DNA of 14,728 bases from Solobacterium sp. (GCA_017419465.1 JAFOLE010000314.1:1-14728), one strand, 5' to 3'. Shown: positions 6,581-14,506, counted from the stretch's first letter. The notes: a model not told the origin generated them from the sequence alone. Translations and numbers: made by a program.

Positions 6581-7568
6581 GCTGTGCACCTCCCGCTGTA
6601 ATCAGATGACATGCCGCAAAGTGGCCCGGCTCCGCTTCCGTCATCTTCGGAGCCTCCTTTGAGCAGAGCGCGCATTCCGCCGCATGCGGGCAGCGCGGAT
6701 TGAACCGGCATCCCGGGATCTCTTCCGTAATGTTCGGAAACATGCCCGGAATCGGCTGAATGACAAACTCTTCCTTTTCCACATCCGGCACTGCATTGAT
6801 CAGGCCGACGGTATAGGGATGGAGCGGGTTGCGGAAGATCTGTTCGACAGTGCCCTCTTCGACCTTGCGGCCGGCATAGAGGACAACAATGCGGTCGGCG
6901 ATCTCCGCCACGACACCGAGATCATGCGTGATGAACATGATGCCGGCGTTCATTTCCTTCTTCAGGTGGTTCAGTAATGCAAGTACCTGTTTCTGAATCG
7001 TCACATCAAGCGCGGTGGTTGGCTCATCCGCGATCAGAAGATCCGGTTGGGCACTCAGCACCATGGCAATCAGCACACGCTGGCGAAGGCCGCCCGACAG
7101 CTGGAACGGAAACTGTTTCAGACGCTGTTCGGGATTGGCGATGCCGACCTTGGTGAGATATTCGACTGCCATTTCATTGGCTTTCTTCCTGTCCACGCCC
7201 CGATGCAGGATCAGGTTCTCCCGCATCTGATAACCGACTGTCAGAAGGGGATTGAGCGCAGTCATGGGTTCCTGAAAAATCATTCCCATCTTACTGCCGC
7301 GGAATTTCCGGATCGCCTTCTGCGAGAGACCCGTCAGCTCCGTATTGTCCAGTCTGATTGAGCCGGAGGTTACCCGTCCGTTCTTCGGAAGCAGTCCCAT
7401 CACGCAGAGTGTGGTGACGCTTTTTCCGCAGCCGGATTCTCCGACAATGCAGACCGTTTCATTACGGCGGACGGAGAAGGAAATATCATGCAGAACTTCA
7501 TATTCTTTCTTGTTTATGCGGAAGACCGCATGCAGGTTCTGCACATCCAGTACCTTGTCCATTTCCAT
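6573..7568 (-). CDS. oppD: Oligopeptide ABC transporter ATPase OppD
   Basis: The first nucleotide-binding subunit of the importer, 331 residues and of usual length. Motifs: Walker A GESGCGKS (43-50), Q-loop Q99 in IFQEP, signature LSGG (157-160), Walker B LLIADEPTTALD (177-188) and H-loop H215. The C-terminal peptide-transporter domain has four cysteines spaced C287, C293, C299, C302 plus C320, the pattern reported to hold an iron-sulfur cluster in a mycobacterial OppD. The ATG at 7568 is preferred because GGGG lies 8 nt upstream; a TTG two codons earlier (7574) would leave almost no spacing. It pairs with the unusual OppF and has no insertion of its own. Named Opp by family; dipeptide (Dpp) or glutathione (Gsi) systems look the same at this level. 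Confidence 0.93.
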   Translation of the reverse strand: MEMDKVLDVQNLHAVFRINKKEYEVLHDISFSVRRNETVCIVGESGCGKSVTTLCVMGLLPKNGRVTSGSIRLDNTELTGLSQKAIRKFRGSKMGMIFQEPMTALNPLLTVGYQMRENLILHRGVDRKKANEMAVEYLTKVGIANPEQRLKQFPFQLSGGLRQRVLIAMVLSAQPDLLIADEPTTALDVTIQKQVLALLNHLKKEMNAGIMFITHDLGVVAEIADRIVVLYAGRKVEEGTVEQIFRNPLHPYTVGLINAVPDVEKEEFVIQPIPGMFPNITEEIPGCRFNPRCPHAAECALCSKEAPKMTEAEPGHFAACHLITAGGAQHD

Positions 7569-7626
7569 ACTCAATTCCCCTTTCGTTTTCTGTACAGTCA
7601 GTTAATTAATCAATTTTTTTTAAGAC

Positions 7627-9243
7627 TCAGTTGACCTTGAAGTCCTTGACGGTGAACTGTCCGCTCTTGTCAAAGACAACATCGGAGAGCTTCGCGGAGT
7701 TGTATACGAATGCGGTGTTCTGGGAATACAGCGGCGCAACGATGTAGTCACCCTGAATCAGATTTACCGCCTCAAGCATCGCAGCCTGACGTTCTTCGAG
7801 AACGGTGGAACGTGCAGATGCGTCTACTGCAGCGTCGAAGTCCGCATTGTCATACTTTGTACGGACGCCGTTCTTTGTGGAGAAGTTCGGCTCCAGCATC
7901 TGCTGGCCGTCACCGGTAACGTTGGACCAGGAGAGAATGCAGAAGTCATAGGTGCCGTCTTCCTTCGCATCAGCGAGGTAGGTAGCCCATTCTTCGGAAA
8001 CAACGTTGACTGTGATGCCGACCTTGCTTAATGCATCCTGTACATAAGCCGCAACAGTCTGGTGCCATTCACGTGTGCTTACCAGCATGGTGATTTCCTG
8101 GCCTGCCCAGCCGTTTGCGTCAATGATTGCCTTTGCGTCTTCCGCATTGAATGCGACGTTCGCATTGTCCATTTCCGGTGTGTAACCGACGAGTGTCGGA
8201 CCGACGATGGACTTTACATAGGTGCCCTGATTGCCGACAACGGAAGTGACATAGGACGGCATATCAACTGCTTCGATGATTGCCTTGCGGAATTCCGGGT
8301 TCTCCATGTTCGGGTTCTTTGCCTGGGATGCGCGGGAACGCAGGGACAGGAAGTAGATCGCACTGGAGGTTTCGGAAACTGCAGTGTAGCCGTTAATTGC
8401 GGCAGCTGTGGAGAAGGAGTCTGCCTGAATGGTCGGGTAGAGATCTGCTTCACCAGTCTGAAGACGTGCAACAGCGGTTGCTTCATCCGCAACAACGTCA
8501 AACTTCACGTTCTTGACTTCCGGCGCACCGCCCCAGTATTCCTCATTTGCCTCAAGGCTGTATGTGGAACCTGCGGTGGAGGAAACATACTTGTACGGAC
8601 CTGTGCCGGCACCGGTCGCATCAACGAGAAGATCCTGGCTCTTGTCGAGTTCCGGATTGACGATGCAGCCGTTGGTGTGGGCAAGCTTGGCGGTGAGAAC
8701 ACCGTCACTGTAAAGCAGGTTCAGCTTGATGGTAAGCGGGTCGACGATTTCATAGCTGTCGATGGACTCAACGATGGAAGGACGCTGGGAACCGTAGTTC
8801 TCATCCTTCAGGCTGTCGATCATGTATGCGACCGCATCCGCTGTGAAGTCGGTTCCGTCATGGAACTTGACGCCTTCACGGAGCTTGATGGTAGCGGTCA
8901 GGCCGTCTTCGCTGAATTCCGGCAATTCGGCCGCAAGCTGCGGATCATACGCAGTACCGTCATTGGTACGGCGGTACAGCGTCTCAAAGATCTGTCCGTT
9001 GACATAGGTGGACGGCGCATCGTTTGTCTTCAGCGGATGCAGACCGACCGGAGCGGTTGTAAGTTCGATGTTGATTGAATCTGCGGAAGCTGCTGCTTCA
9101 GCTGCGGGTGCCGCAGCTTCTGTTTCAGCGGGTGCTTCCGCATCGGCAGGAGTTGCCGGTTCTGCTGTGGAAGAACCGCAGGCGATCAGGCTTGCGGACA
9201 TCAGTGCAGCGAACGCGGCGGAAATAAACTTGCGAAACTTCAT
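7627..9243 (-). CDS. Peptide ABC transporter solute-binding lipoprotein (SBP family 5)
   Basis: A 538-residue extracellular substrate-binding lipoprotein that captures peptides and delivers them to the OppBC channel. Residues 1-21 are a signal peptide with lipobox LIAC; C22 would be lipidated. Residues about 25-55 form a low-complexity Ala/Glu/Pro/Thr linker, and the family-5 binding fold follows (FETLYRR, LREGVKFHDGTDFTADAVAY, GTGPYKYV). The ATG at 9243 has AAGGAGG 7 nt upstream. An in-frame extension to 9381 is antisense to nothing but lies within oppC and lacks signal-peptide character, so I reject it. The gene sits between the permease and ATPase genes, with a small hairpin just upstream. 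Ligand unknown; a gamma-glutamyl peptide is suggested only by the enzyme at the end of the operon. Confidence 0.94.
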   Translation of the reverse strand: MKFRKFISAAFAALMSASLIACGSSTAEPATPADAEAPAETEAAAPAAEAAASADSINIELTTAPVGLHPLKTNDAPSTYVNGQIFETLYRRTNDGTAYDPQLAAELPEFSEDGLTATIKLREGVKFHDGTDFTADAVAYMIDSLKDENYGSQRPSIVESIDSYEIVDPLTIKLNLLYSDGVLTAKLAHTNGCIVNPELDKSQDLLVDATGAGTGPYKYVSSTAGSTYSLEANEEYWGGAPEVKNVKFDVVADEATAVARLQTGEADLYPTIQADSFSTAAAINGYTAVSETSSAIYFLSLRSRASQAKNPNMENPEFRKAIIEAVDMPSYVTSVVGNQGTYVKSIVGPTLVGYTPEMDNANVAFNAEDAKAIIDANGWAGQEITMLVSTREWHQTVAAYVQDALSKVGITVNVVSEEWATYLADAKEDGTYDFCILSWSNVTGDGQQMLEPNFSTKNGVRTKYDNADFDAAVDASARSTVLEERQAAMLEAVNLIQGDYIVAPLYSQNTAFVYNSAKLSDVVFDKSGQFTVKDFKVN

Positions 9244-9273
9244 TTTCTTTCCTCCTTGAGTAAATATGTTGTT

Positions 9274-9291
9274 TCCGGTAATCCCTCCGGA
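9274..9291 (-). promoter_or_regulatory. Intercistronic hairpin upstream of the binding-protein gene
   Basis: Stem TCCGG/CCGGA with an 8-nt loop, lying in the 55-bp gap between oppC and the solute-binding gene. It has no U-run, so it is not a terminator. It may mark an mRNA processing or stabilisation point, letting the binding protein be made in excess over the permeases. Short stem, so low certainty. Confidence 0.3.
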
Positions 9292-9298
9292 TAACAGC

Positions 9299-10171
9299 CT
9301 AGTCTTTGAGATTCGGGTCAAGAATGTCGCGCAGCTTGTCCCCGAGGATGTTGAAACAGATAACCGTGATGATGATCGCAATACCCGGAATGATGATCAG
9401 ATACGGCGCCTGAAACATCTGTGTCTTGGCGCTTGAAATCATGCCGCCCCACTCTGCCTGCGGTACGGGAACACCGACACCGAGATAGCTGAGGGTTGCG
9501 ATGGAAAGAATCGCGGATGCGATACGCATCGTCGCGATGACGATGATCGTCGGCAGGGTATTGGAGAGCACATGACGGCTCAGGATCCAGAAGTCGGTGG
9601 CGCCGAGCGACTGGATGGCAGTAATGTATTCCTCCTGCTTGATCTGAAGCACGCGGCTGCGGATCATGCGCGCAAACGAGGGAATACTCCAGATACTGAT
9701 CGCAATCGTTGCGTTCTTTACGCTCACTCCCAGCATTGCGACAATGAGCAGCGCCAGCAGGATGGACGGGAAGGTAAACAGCACGTCCATAATGCGCATG
9801 ATCACGTTGTCGAGATGCTTGTAATACCCTGCAAGCAGACCAAGAATCGTTCCGAAGAACAGACCGATCGCTGTTGCGGTAAAGCCTACCATCAGGGATA
9901 CACGGCCGCCGTAGAGCAGTCTTGCCCAGATGTCACGGCCAAGCTCATCCGTGCCGAGCCAGTGTTCCGGCACATATTTGGGATCCGAAGATGCCCAGAA
10001 GCCCGGACGCAGACGAAGCAGAATATTCGTTTCGTTCGGGTCGCATTTTGCGATCTGCGGCGCAAACAGAATGAGCACAAGCTCAATCATCAGTACAAAG
10101 AAACAGATGGTCGCAAGCCGGTTCTGAAACAGTTTCCGGAATGCGGTGCGAAGCGGATGTTCACGTTTCAT
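9299..10171 (-). CDS. oppC: Oligopeptide ABC transporter permease OppC
   Basis: The second membrane subunit of the importer, 290 residues. It has an N-terminal OppC-type transmembrane helix (about 20-38), then the family motif HWLGTDELGRDI (70-81), five further hydrophobic segments, and the cytoplasmic EAA loop contacting the ATPases (EYITAIQSLGATDFWILSRH, 181-200). The ATG at 10171 is favoured: GGAGG lies 10 nt upstream, whereas the GTG at 10180 almost abuts it. The gene follows oppB after 18 bp, so the two are surely co-transcribed. Confidence 0.94.
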   Translation of the reverse strand: MKREHPLRTAFRKLFQNRLATICFFVLMIELVLILFAPQIAKCDPNETNILLRLRPGFWASSDPKYVPEHWLGTDELGRDIWARLLYGGRVSLMVGFTATAIGLFFGTILGLLAGYYKHLDNVIMRIMDVLFTFPSILLALLIVAMLGVSVKNATIAISIWSIPSFARMIRSRVLQIKQEEYITAIQSLGATDFWILSRHVLSNTLPTIIVIATMRIASAILSIATLSYLGVGVPVPQAEWGGMISSAKTQMFQAPYLIIIPGIAIIITVICFNILGDKLRDILDPNLKD

Positions 10172-10189
10172 TTCCCACACGCCTCCTTC

Positions 10190-11131
10190 CTATTCATACC
10201 GGATGCGCGGATCGATCACGCTGTACAGCAGATCCACGATCAGATTGACGACAACGAACATGAAGGCGATGACAAGAACCGTGGACTGTACGGCGTAATA
10301 GTTTCGCTGTGAGATGGCATTCATCAGATAGGAACCGATGCCGTTGACCGCAAATACCTGTTCGGTAACGATCGCACCGCCGAGAAGGCCGCCGAAGCTG
10401 GTACCCATCTGGGTGATGATCGGAATCAGCGCATTGCGGAGTGCATGGATCCATATAACGCGGTTTTCCGCGACACCTTTGGAGCGGGCGGTGCGGATGT
10501 AATCCGACTGCATGACTTCAAGCATGGACGAACGGCCGATACGGGTAAAGCCGGCCGCAACCTGCATACCGAGGGAAAGCGCAGGCAGAACCGCCTGCTT
10601 AAACCCGTGCGCCGTCCAGAACGGTGCGTCCATTCCGCCGGTCGGAAACCAGCCGAGCTGCACACAGAATGTGATGATCAGAATCGAGCCGAGCCAGAAG
10701 TTCGGGATTGAAATACCGGCCAGGGAGAGCGTGGTGAGCGTGTTGTCGATCCAGCTGTCCTTGTTTATGGCCGCAATAATGCCGAGCGGAATACCGATGG
10801 CACTTGCGAAGATCATGCTGGCGACCGCAAGGTTCAGTGTGTTCGGGAGCCGCACCGCAAGCTCATCGCGGATCGGCTGCCGGGTGATCAGCGATGTGCC
10901 GAGATCCCCCTTGAACAGGTTTGTCAGATAGGTAAAGTACTGTACGAAGAAAGGCCGGTCCAGCCCGAGGTATACGCGCATGCGCTCCACCTCTTCCACT
11001 GTTGCGCTTGGTCCCGCGGCAATTTCTGCCGGATCTCCCGGCGCAAGATAAAGACTTGCAAAGACGATAAATGTCATTCCGATCAACAGAAAGAACATCA
11101 TGACAATACGCTTGCGGATATATCTGCCCAT
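10190..11131 (-). CDS. oppB: Oligopeptide ABC transporter permease OppB, first gene of operon
   Basis: The first membrane subunit of the peptide importer, 313 residues. An N-terminal transmembrane helix (about 9-29) is followed by the OppB/DppB signature APGDP (30-34), GDLGTS (75-80), further helices, and the EAA loop (about 205-237, SDYIRTARSKGV and HALRNALIP). It ends with the usual VIDPRIRY. The ATG at 11131 has AGGGGG 5-6 nt upstream and starts the typical MGRYIRKR sequence; an upstream ATG at 11155 lies before that ribosome binding site and is rejected. As first gene it defines the operon promoter side. Confidence 0.94.
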   Translation of the reverse strand: MGRYIRKRIVMMFFLLIGMTFIVFASLYLAPGDPAEIAAGPSATVEEVERMRVYLGLDRPFFVQYFTYLTNLFKGDLGTSLITRQPIRDELAVRLPNTLNLAVASMIFASAIGIPLGIIAAINKDSWIDNTLTTLSLAGISIPNFWLGSILIITFCVQLGWFPTGGMDAPFWTAHGFKQAVLPALSLGMQVAAGFTRIGRSSMLEVMQSDYIRTARSKGVAENRVIWIHALRNALIPIITQMGTSFGGLLGGAIVTEQVFAVNGIGSYLMNAISQRNYYAVQSTVLVIAFMFVVVNLIVDLLYSVIDPRIRYE

Positions 11132-11158
11132 AGATCCCCCTTTCTTCTGAAACATGCG

Positions 11159-11208
11159 TTTTCAAAATATGAAAAAAATTTAATGCATGTTGAAATATAT
11201 TACAAGCG
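11159..11208 (-). promoter_or_regulatory. Candidate promoter and operator dyad of the peptide operon
   Basis: Minus-strand TTGTAA (-35 like, 4/6) and TAAATT (-10 like, 4/6) are spaced 17 bp in the AT-rich gap upstream of oppB. Between this -10 and the gene lies a dyad, TTTTCA-N5-TGAAAA (11175-11159), at the position of an operator overlapping the start of transcription. Both elements are only moderate matches. The regulator is unknown. Confidence 0.35.
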
Positions 11209-11250
11209 TATTGACTGTATCTTATCTATTCGATTTTTATATGGTTTTGA

Positions 11251-11272
11251 TTCGGTTTTCCTATAGGCCGAA
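11251..11272 (+). other. Dyad in the leader of the TatD gene
   Basis: TTCGG (11251-11255) pairs with CCGAA (11268-11272), extendable by three pairs across one bulged A, and encloses the 8-bp palindrome CCTATAGG. It lies about 100 bp upstream of the TatD start in an otherwise unexplained 238-bp intergenic region that must hold both divergent promoters. It could be an operator or an mRNA hairpin. No convincing sigma-A promoter for the TatD gene was found. Confidence 0.25.
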
Positions 11273-11369
11273 ATCGCTTTCACAATCCTGGCGGAAAACC
11301 GCATATGTCTTCTGTCAGCTCGGCCTTATTTCCTGTATCATCGAATCATACAGAAGGCAGAAAAAAACC

Positions 11370-12134
11370 ATGAGACTCTTCGACTCCCACGCACATTATG
11401 AAGACGCAATGTTTGACAGCGACCGCCATGAGCGGCTTGAAGCGCTGCGCGGCACGGATGTAACGCATGTATTGAACTGCTGCAGCGATGTCAGTGTCTT
11501 TGACACGGTCATCGAACTCTGTGAACGGCATGATTTTGTATACGGCAGTATCGGCATCCATCCGCACTGGGTCCTGGAAACACCGGACAATTACCTCGAG
11601 CTGATCCGGAAGTATGCCATGCATGAAAAAATCGCCGCAATCGGCGAAATGGGTCTCGACTATTTCTGGAAGGAACCGAAAGACCTGCAGGAGCGCATTT
11701 TCCGTGAACAGCTCGAGCTTGCGAAAGAACTGGACAAACCGGTTATCATTCATGACCGTGAAGCACACGAAGACTGTCTGAAGATCCTTGCGGAATATCA
11801 GCCGGCCGGCGTTCTTCACCGCTATGGCGGTCCGGTGGATCTCATGAAACAGGCACTTTCCTGGGGAATGTATATTTCCTTTAATAACGATCTTACCTAT
11901 CCGGAATGGAATCAGCCGCATATCGACTGTCTGATGGAATGCCCGTGGGAAAACCTTCTGATTGAAACGGACTGTCCGTTTGCGCCGCCGCATGAGCATA
12001 GGGATGAGCGCTGTGAATCTTCCGATGTGCGCAATGTGGTCCGTGTGATTGCTGAGCTGCGCAGCGTCAGTGAAGACTTTGTCGCGGAGACATCGTACAG
12101 AAATGCAATGAAGCTGTACCGCATTTCCGGATAA
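11370..12134 (+). CDS. tatD: TatD-family metal-dependent hydrolase (putative DNase)
   Basis: A 254-residue TIM-barrel metallohydrolase of the TatD family, whose members act as metal-dependent 3'-5' exonucleases or DNases in the cytosol. Metal ligands are visible: H7 and H9 (SHAH), E93 (GEMGLDY), H128 (IIHDRE), H150 (GVLHRYGG) and D201 (ETDCP). The usual C-terminal GKRN-P segment is replaced by HRDERCESSD (210-219), a divergent version. The ATG at 11370 is chosen because homology starts at MRLFDSHAH. The open frame continues 61 codons upstream but with no TatD similarity, and the true start has only a weak, distant AGAAGG. The gene stands alone, divergent from the peptide operon, and ends at a bidirectional terminator. 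Confidence 0.92.
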   Translation: MRLFDSHAHYEDAMFDSDRHERLEALRGTDVTHVLNCCSDVSVFDTVIELCERHDFVYGSIGIHPHWVLETPDNYLELIRKYAMHEKIAAIGEMGLDYFWKEPKDLQERIFREQLELAKELDKPVIIHDREAHEDCLKILAEYQPAGVLHRYGGPVDLMKQALSWGMYISFNNDLTYPEWNQPHIDCLMECPWENLLIETDCPFAPPHEHRDERCESSDVRNVVRVIAELRSVSEDFVAETSYRNAMKLYRISG

Positions 12135-12139
12135 AGAAT

Positions 12140-12163
12140 AAGGTTCCGATTCAGGAACCTTTT
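12140..12163. terminator. Bidirectional terminator between tatD and the EAL gene
   Basis: Perfect 8-bp stem AAGGTTCC/GGAACCTT with a 6-nt loop, 6 bp after the tatD stop and followed by TTTT (counting the last stem bases) on the plus strand. On the minus strand it lies 8 bp after the EAL-gene stop and is followed by ATTCTTTA. It should serve both convergent genes. Confidence 0.8.
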
Positions 12164-12170
12164 ACATGCA

Positions 12171-14333
12171 TTACAGCACCGAGATCATGATGACAAGCAC
12201 TGCGGCCGCTCCGGTTACGGGGTTGACCGCAATTTTTCGCAGGAACGCATTGATCGTAAGACCGCGCAGCACGCAGTCACGGATATACTCCCACTCTCCG
12301 GTTTCCACACAGCGGACCGCCGCTTCCCGGAATACCTCATCCAGTTCGATCTCCACCCGCATGTTTTTCTTTCCGTTGAGATCGATCGGCATATCCTTCA
12401 GCCGGCTCATAACATTCTGGAACGACTGGTTGAAGCGAACCGCATATGCGGCATCACCATCCAGCTCTATGATGCCCATCGGCACCGCGTTGTAATAGGA
12501 ATCACTGCTGTTGACATCATTTGTCACACCCGGGTCGCTGAGATTTGTTTTCGAGATTGCACTGTAATAGTGCGCCGCATCGACATTCTCAAAACCGATG
12601 CCTTCATCGTTGGCATACCGGCGAAGAATTTCTGTCAGCGGGACCGGACTGCTGTAGTAAAAACCCTGAATCTTATCGACGCCGATTTCACGCAGGAAGC
12701 TCTCCTGTTCGGGTGTCTCCACGCCTTCCGCAATCGTATCGATTCCGATCTTCAGTGCCATCTGAATCAGCTGGGTCATGATAATCCGGCTCTTCTTACC
12801 GGTGTACAGATCCCGGATAAACTCCGTGTCAAACTTGATCAGGTCAAAGTCAAAGCTCTTCAGGAATTCCAGCGAGGAGTATCCGCTTCCGAAATCATCC
12901 ATCCATACATTGATGCCTGCCTTATGGAACCGTTCCACCTGAAGACGCATGTATTCCGGATGCCTGCCGACCACCGATTCGGTGATCTCCACATTGAGCA
13001 TATGTCTCGGCACACCGTAACGGTCCATCCGTTCACTGATTTCCGTTACCATATCGCACCGTGTGAAATCACTCCAGGACAGGTTTACGGAGATTGGAAC
13101 GATGAAGAGTCCCGCCGCCTTCCGCTCGCGGATTTCCGCAAGCGCGGTCTCAATGACAAACAGGTCAAGTTTATACAGCATTTTTGCGTCTTCCAGATAC
13201 GGCACAAACTCGCTGGGCTTCATGATTCCCCGCACCGGGTCGACCCAGCGTGAAAGCGCCTCTTCATCACAGACTTCACCCGTTACCGCACGGACCACCG
13301 GCTGGTAATATACCTGAATCCATCCTTCGTTCAGCGCACGCTCAAAGTTCTCCAGCACGTAAGACTGCTGTTCCAGTTTCTGCAGGAAGGTCTCATCAAA
13401 GAAGGTATACGCGGAATGGTAGGAACTGCGTTCCTGATCACAGGCAGTCTTTGCCCGGTCACAGGCGCTGGTCATATCCGTGTCCCCGTATGCGAAGCGG
13501 TAGATGCCGGCACGCACCGGAAGACTTCTTCCCTTATTCATCATTCCCGCTTTTTCAAAGATTCGGTTCATCACGGCATCCGTATCAGCCGCATCATGCA
13601 TATAAACCGCAAAGTGATCGCCGCTGATGCGCCCGCAGTTTTCCGCGCCGAATTCTTCCTGCAGGATTTCCGCAAAGCTGCGCAGAAGCGCATTGCCCTG
13701 CACATAACCATAGCGCTCGTTATAGCGTTTCATTCCGGTCAGGTCAAAGAACACGATTGCCGGATCGTCTGCCGGATAATTCCGATGCGACAGCCCGGCC
13801 AGATGAATGAAGTGACTCATATTCGCAAGCCCGGTCACATCATCATAAAGATACCGGCGCATGACATAGTCGGCGCTGAGGATATCCTGCATGGTATTGT
13901 TCAGAACCGTCAGGCTTACTTCCGTATCTTCCGATTCCGGTCCGGTCTTGATCACGCCTTCGTTGGCGTACCAGATGACCGCAAGCTGTCCGCCGTCCGG
14001 TGTCGGCACATGTTTTCCGAGCGCATGAATGATGGTGTAATCCTCTTCATGCGGTGCCTTTGTGCGGTAAACCACATCGTATTCTCCGCCTTCTGTCGCA
14101 AACCGCCGGATTGCGCCGGATACTTTTGCGACATCTCCGGGGTGCGTGAAAACATGGACGTTCTCTTCCATCTGTTCCGCGAGCCCTTCCCGTTCCACAT
14201 GAAAGAGATCGAGGAATCCGTCACTGACAAGAAGCATCGCAATTTTCTGATTTATATATTGATAGATGCCGAAGGGCACCGGTGACCGTTCCAGAATCAT
14301 ATGCTGGACCGGACTGAACTGAAACTTTTCCAT
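12171..14333 (-). CDS. Degenerate GGDEF / EAL protein, predicted c-di-GMP phosphodiesterase
   Basis: A 720-residue protein predicted to cut cyclic di-GMP. Residues about 1-150 look PAS-like. About 160-315 is a GGDEF domain (DDVTGLANMSHF at 164-175) whose active motif is degenerate, SGDHF (237-241), so it probably does not synthesise c-di-GMP. About 325-575 is an EAL domain with its expected catalytic residues: EAL (358-360), N417, E452, D479 and D480, K500, E536 and Q556. Residues about 580-720 form a further PAS-like or unclassified domain. No membrane segments or signal peptide are seen. The ATG at 14333 is preferred: GGAGA lies 8 nt upstream, whereas the ATG at 14447 directly abuts a TATAAT and has no ribosome binding site. 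The gene is monocistronic, between two terminators. Confidence 0.92.
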   Translation of the reverse strand: MEKFQFSPVQHMILERSPVPFGIYQYINQKIAMLLVSDGFLDLFHVEREGLAEQMEENVHVFTHPGDVAKVSGAIRRFATEGGEYDVVYRTKAPHEEDYTIIHALGKHVPTPDGGQLAVIWYANEGVIKTGPESEDTEVSLTVLNNTMQDILSADYVMRRYLYDDVTGLANMSHFIHLAGLSHRNYPADDPAIVFFDLTGMKRYNERYGYVQGNALLRSFAEILQEEFGAENCGRISGDHFAVYMHDAADTDAVMNRIFEKAGMMNKGRSLPVRAGIYRFAYGDTDMTSACDRAKTACDQERSSYHSAYTFFDETFLQKLEQQSYVLENFERALNEGWIQVYYQPVVRAVTGEVCDEEALSRWVDPVRGIMKPSEFVPYLEDAKMLYKLDLFVIETALAEIRERKAAGLFIVPISVNLSWSDFTRCDMVTEISERMDRYGVPRHMLNVEITESVVGRHPEYMRLQVERFHKAGINVWMDDFGSGYSSLEFLKSFDFDLIKFDTEFIRDLYTGKKSRIIMTQLIQMALKIGIDTIAEGVETPEQESFLREIGVDKIQGFYYSSPVPLTEILRRYANDEGIGFENVDAAHYYSAISKTNLSDPGVTNDVNSSDSYYNAVPMGIIELDGDAAYAVRFNQSFQNVMSRLKDMPIDLNGKKNMRVEIELDEVFREAAVRCVETGEWEYIRDCVLRGLTINAFLRKIAVNPVTGAAAVLVIMISVL

Positions 14334-14385
14334 ATCATTGTCTCCGTAATTATCTGAAGGCAGTGACCGATCCGGTTCCGCGGGT

Positions 14386-14405
14386 CCGTCAGAAAAGTCC
14401 GACGG
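14386..14405 (-). promoter_or_regulatory. Hairpin in the 5' leader of the EAL gene
   Basis: An 8-bp stem (CCGTCGGA/TCTGACGG, one G-U pair) with a 4-nt loop, in a leader of about 110 nt between the predicted start of transcription and the ATG. There is no U-run, and the known c-di-GMP riboswitch motifs are not apparent to me. It could influence translation or mRNA stability. Confidence 0.35.
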
Positions 14406-14449
14406 GCGGGCGTATGTGTCCACTTTTGTGTCCGTTGAATTACACATGC

Positions 14450-14478
14450 ATTATAATCGTTATATTTATTTTTAAACA
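14450..14478 (-). promoter_or_regulatory. Promoter of the EAL gene
   Basis: A perfect -10 TATAAT (14455-14450) on the minus strand in an AT-rich stretch. At 17 bp spacing the -35 would be TGTTTA, a poor match. This placement makes the upstream ATG at 14447 untranslatable and supports the ATG at 14333. Confidence 0.45.
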
Positions 14479-14506
14479 GCCCTGTTTTAGGTGTTTGTAC
14501 CGGCAA

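Noticed and set aside
7575..7626. Possible terminator or second promoter between the binding-protein gene and oppD
   Set aside because: AT-rich with small palindromes (TTAATTAA, CTGTACAG) but no GC stem followed by U-run and no good -35/-10 pair.
8062..9078. Long plus-strand open frame (338 codons) opposite the solute-binding gene
   Set aside because: It is a mirror frame of a clear lipoprotein gene; composition is cysteine- and arginine-rich with no family signal.
9572..10312. Plus-strand open frame of 246 codons opposite oppC
   Set aside because: Shadow of oppC; no start signal and charged, low-information protein sequence.
13416..14285. Plus-strand open frame of 289 codons opposite the EAL gene
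   Set aside because: Shadow of the GGDEF/EAL gene, which has intact catalytic motifs on the minus strand.
14334..14447. Alternative start of the EAL protein 38 codons upstream
   Set aside because: The ATG directly follows a TATAAT box, has no ribosome binding site, and the extra residues are of low complexity, while GGAGA precedes the ATG at 14333.
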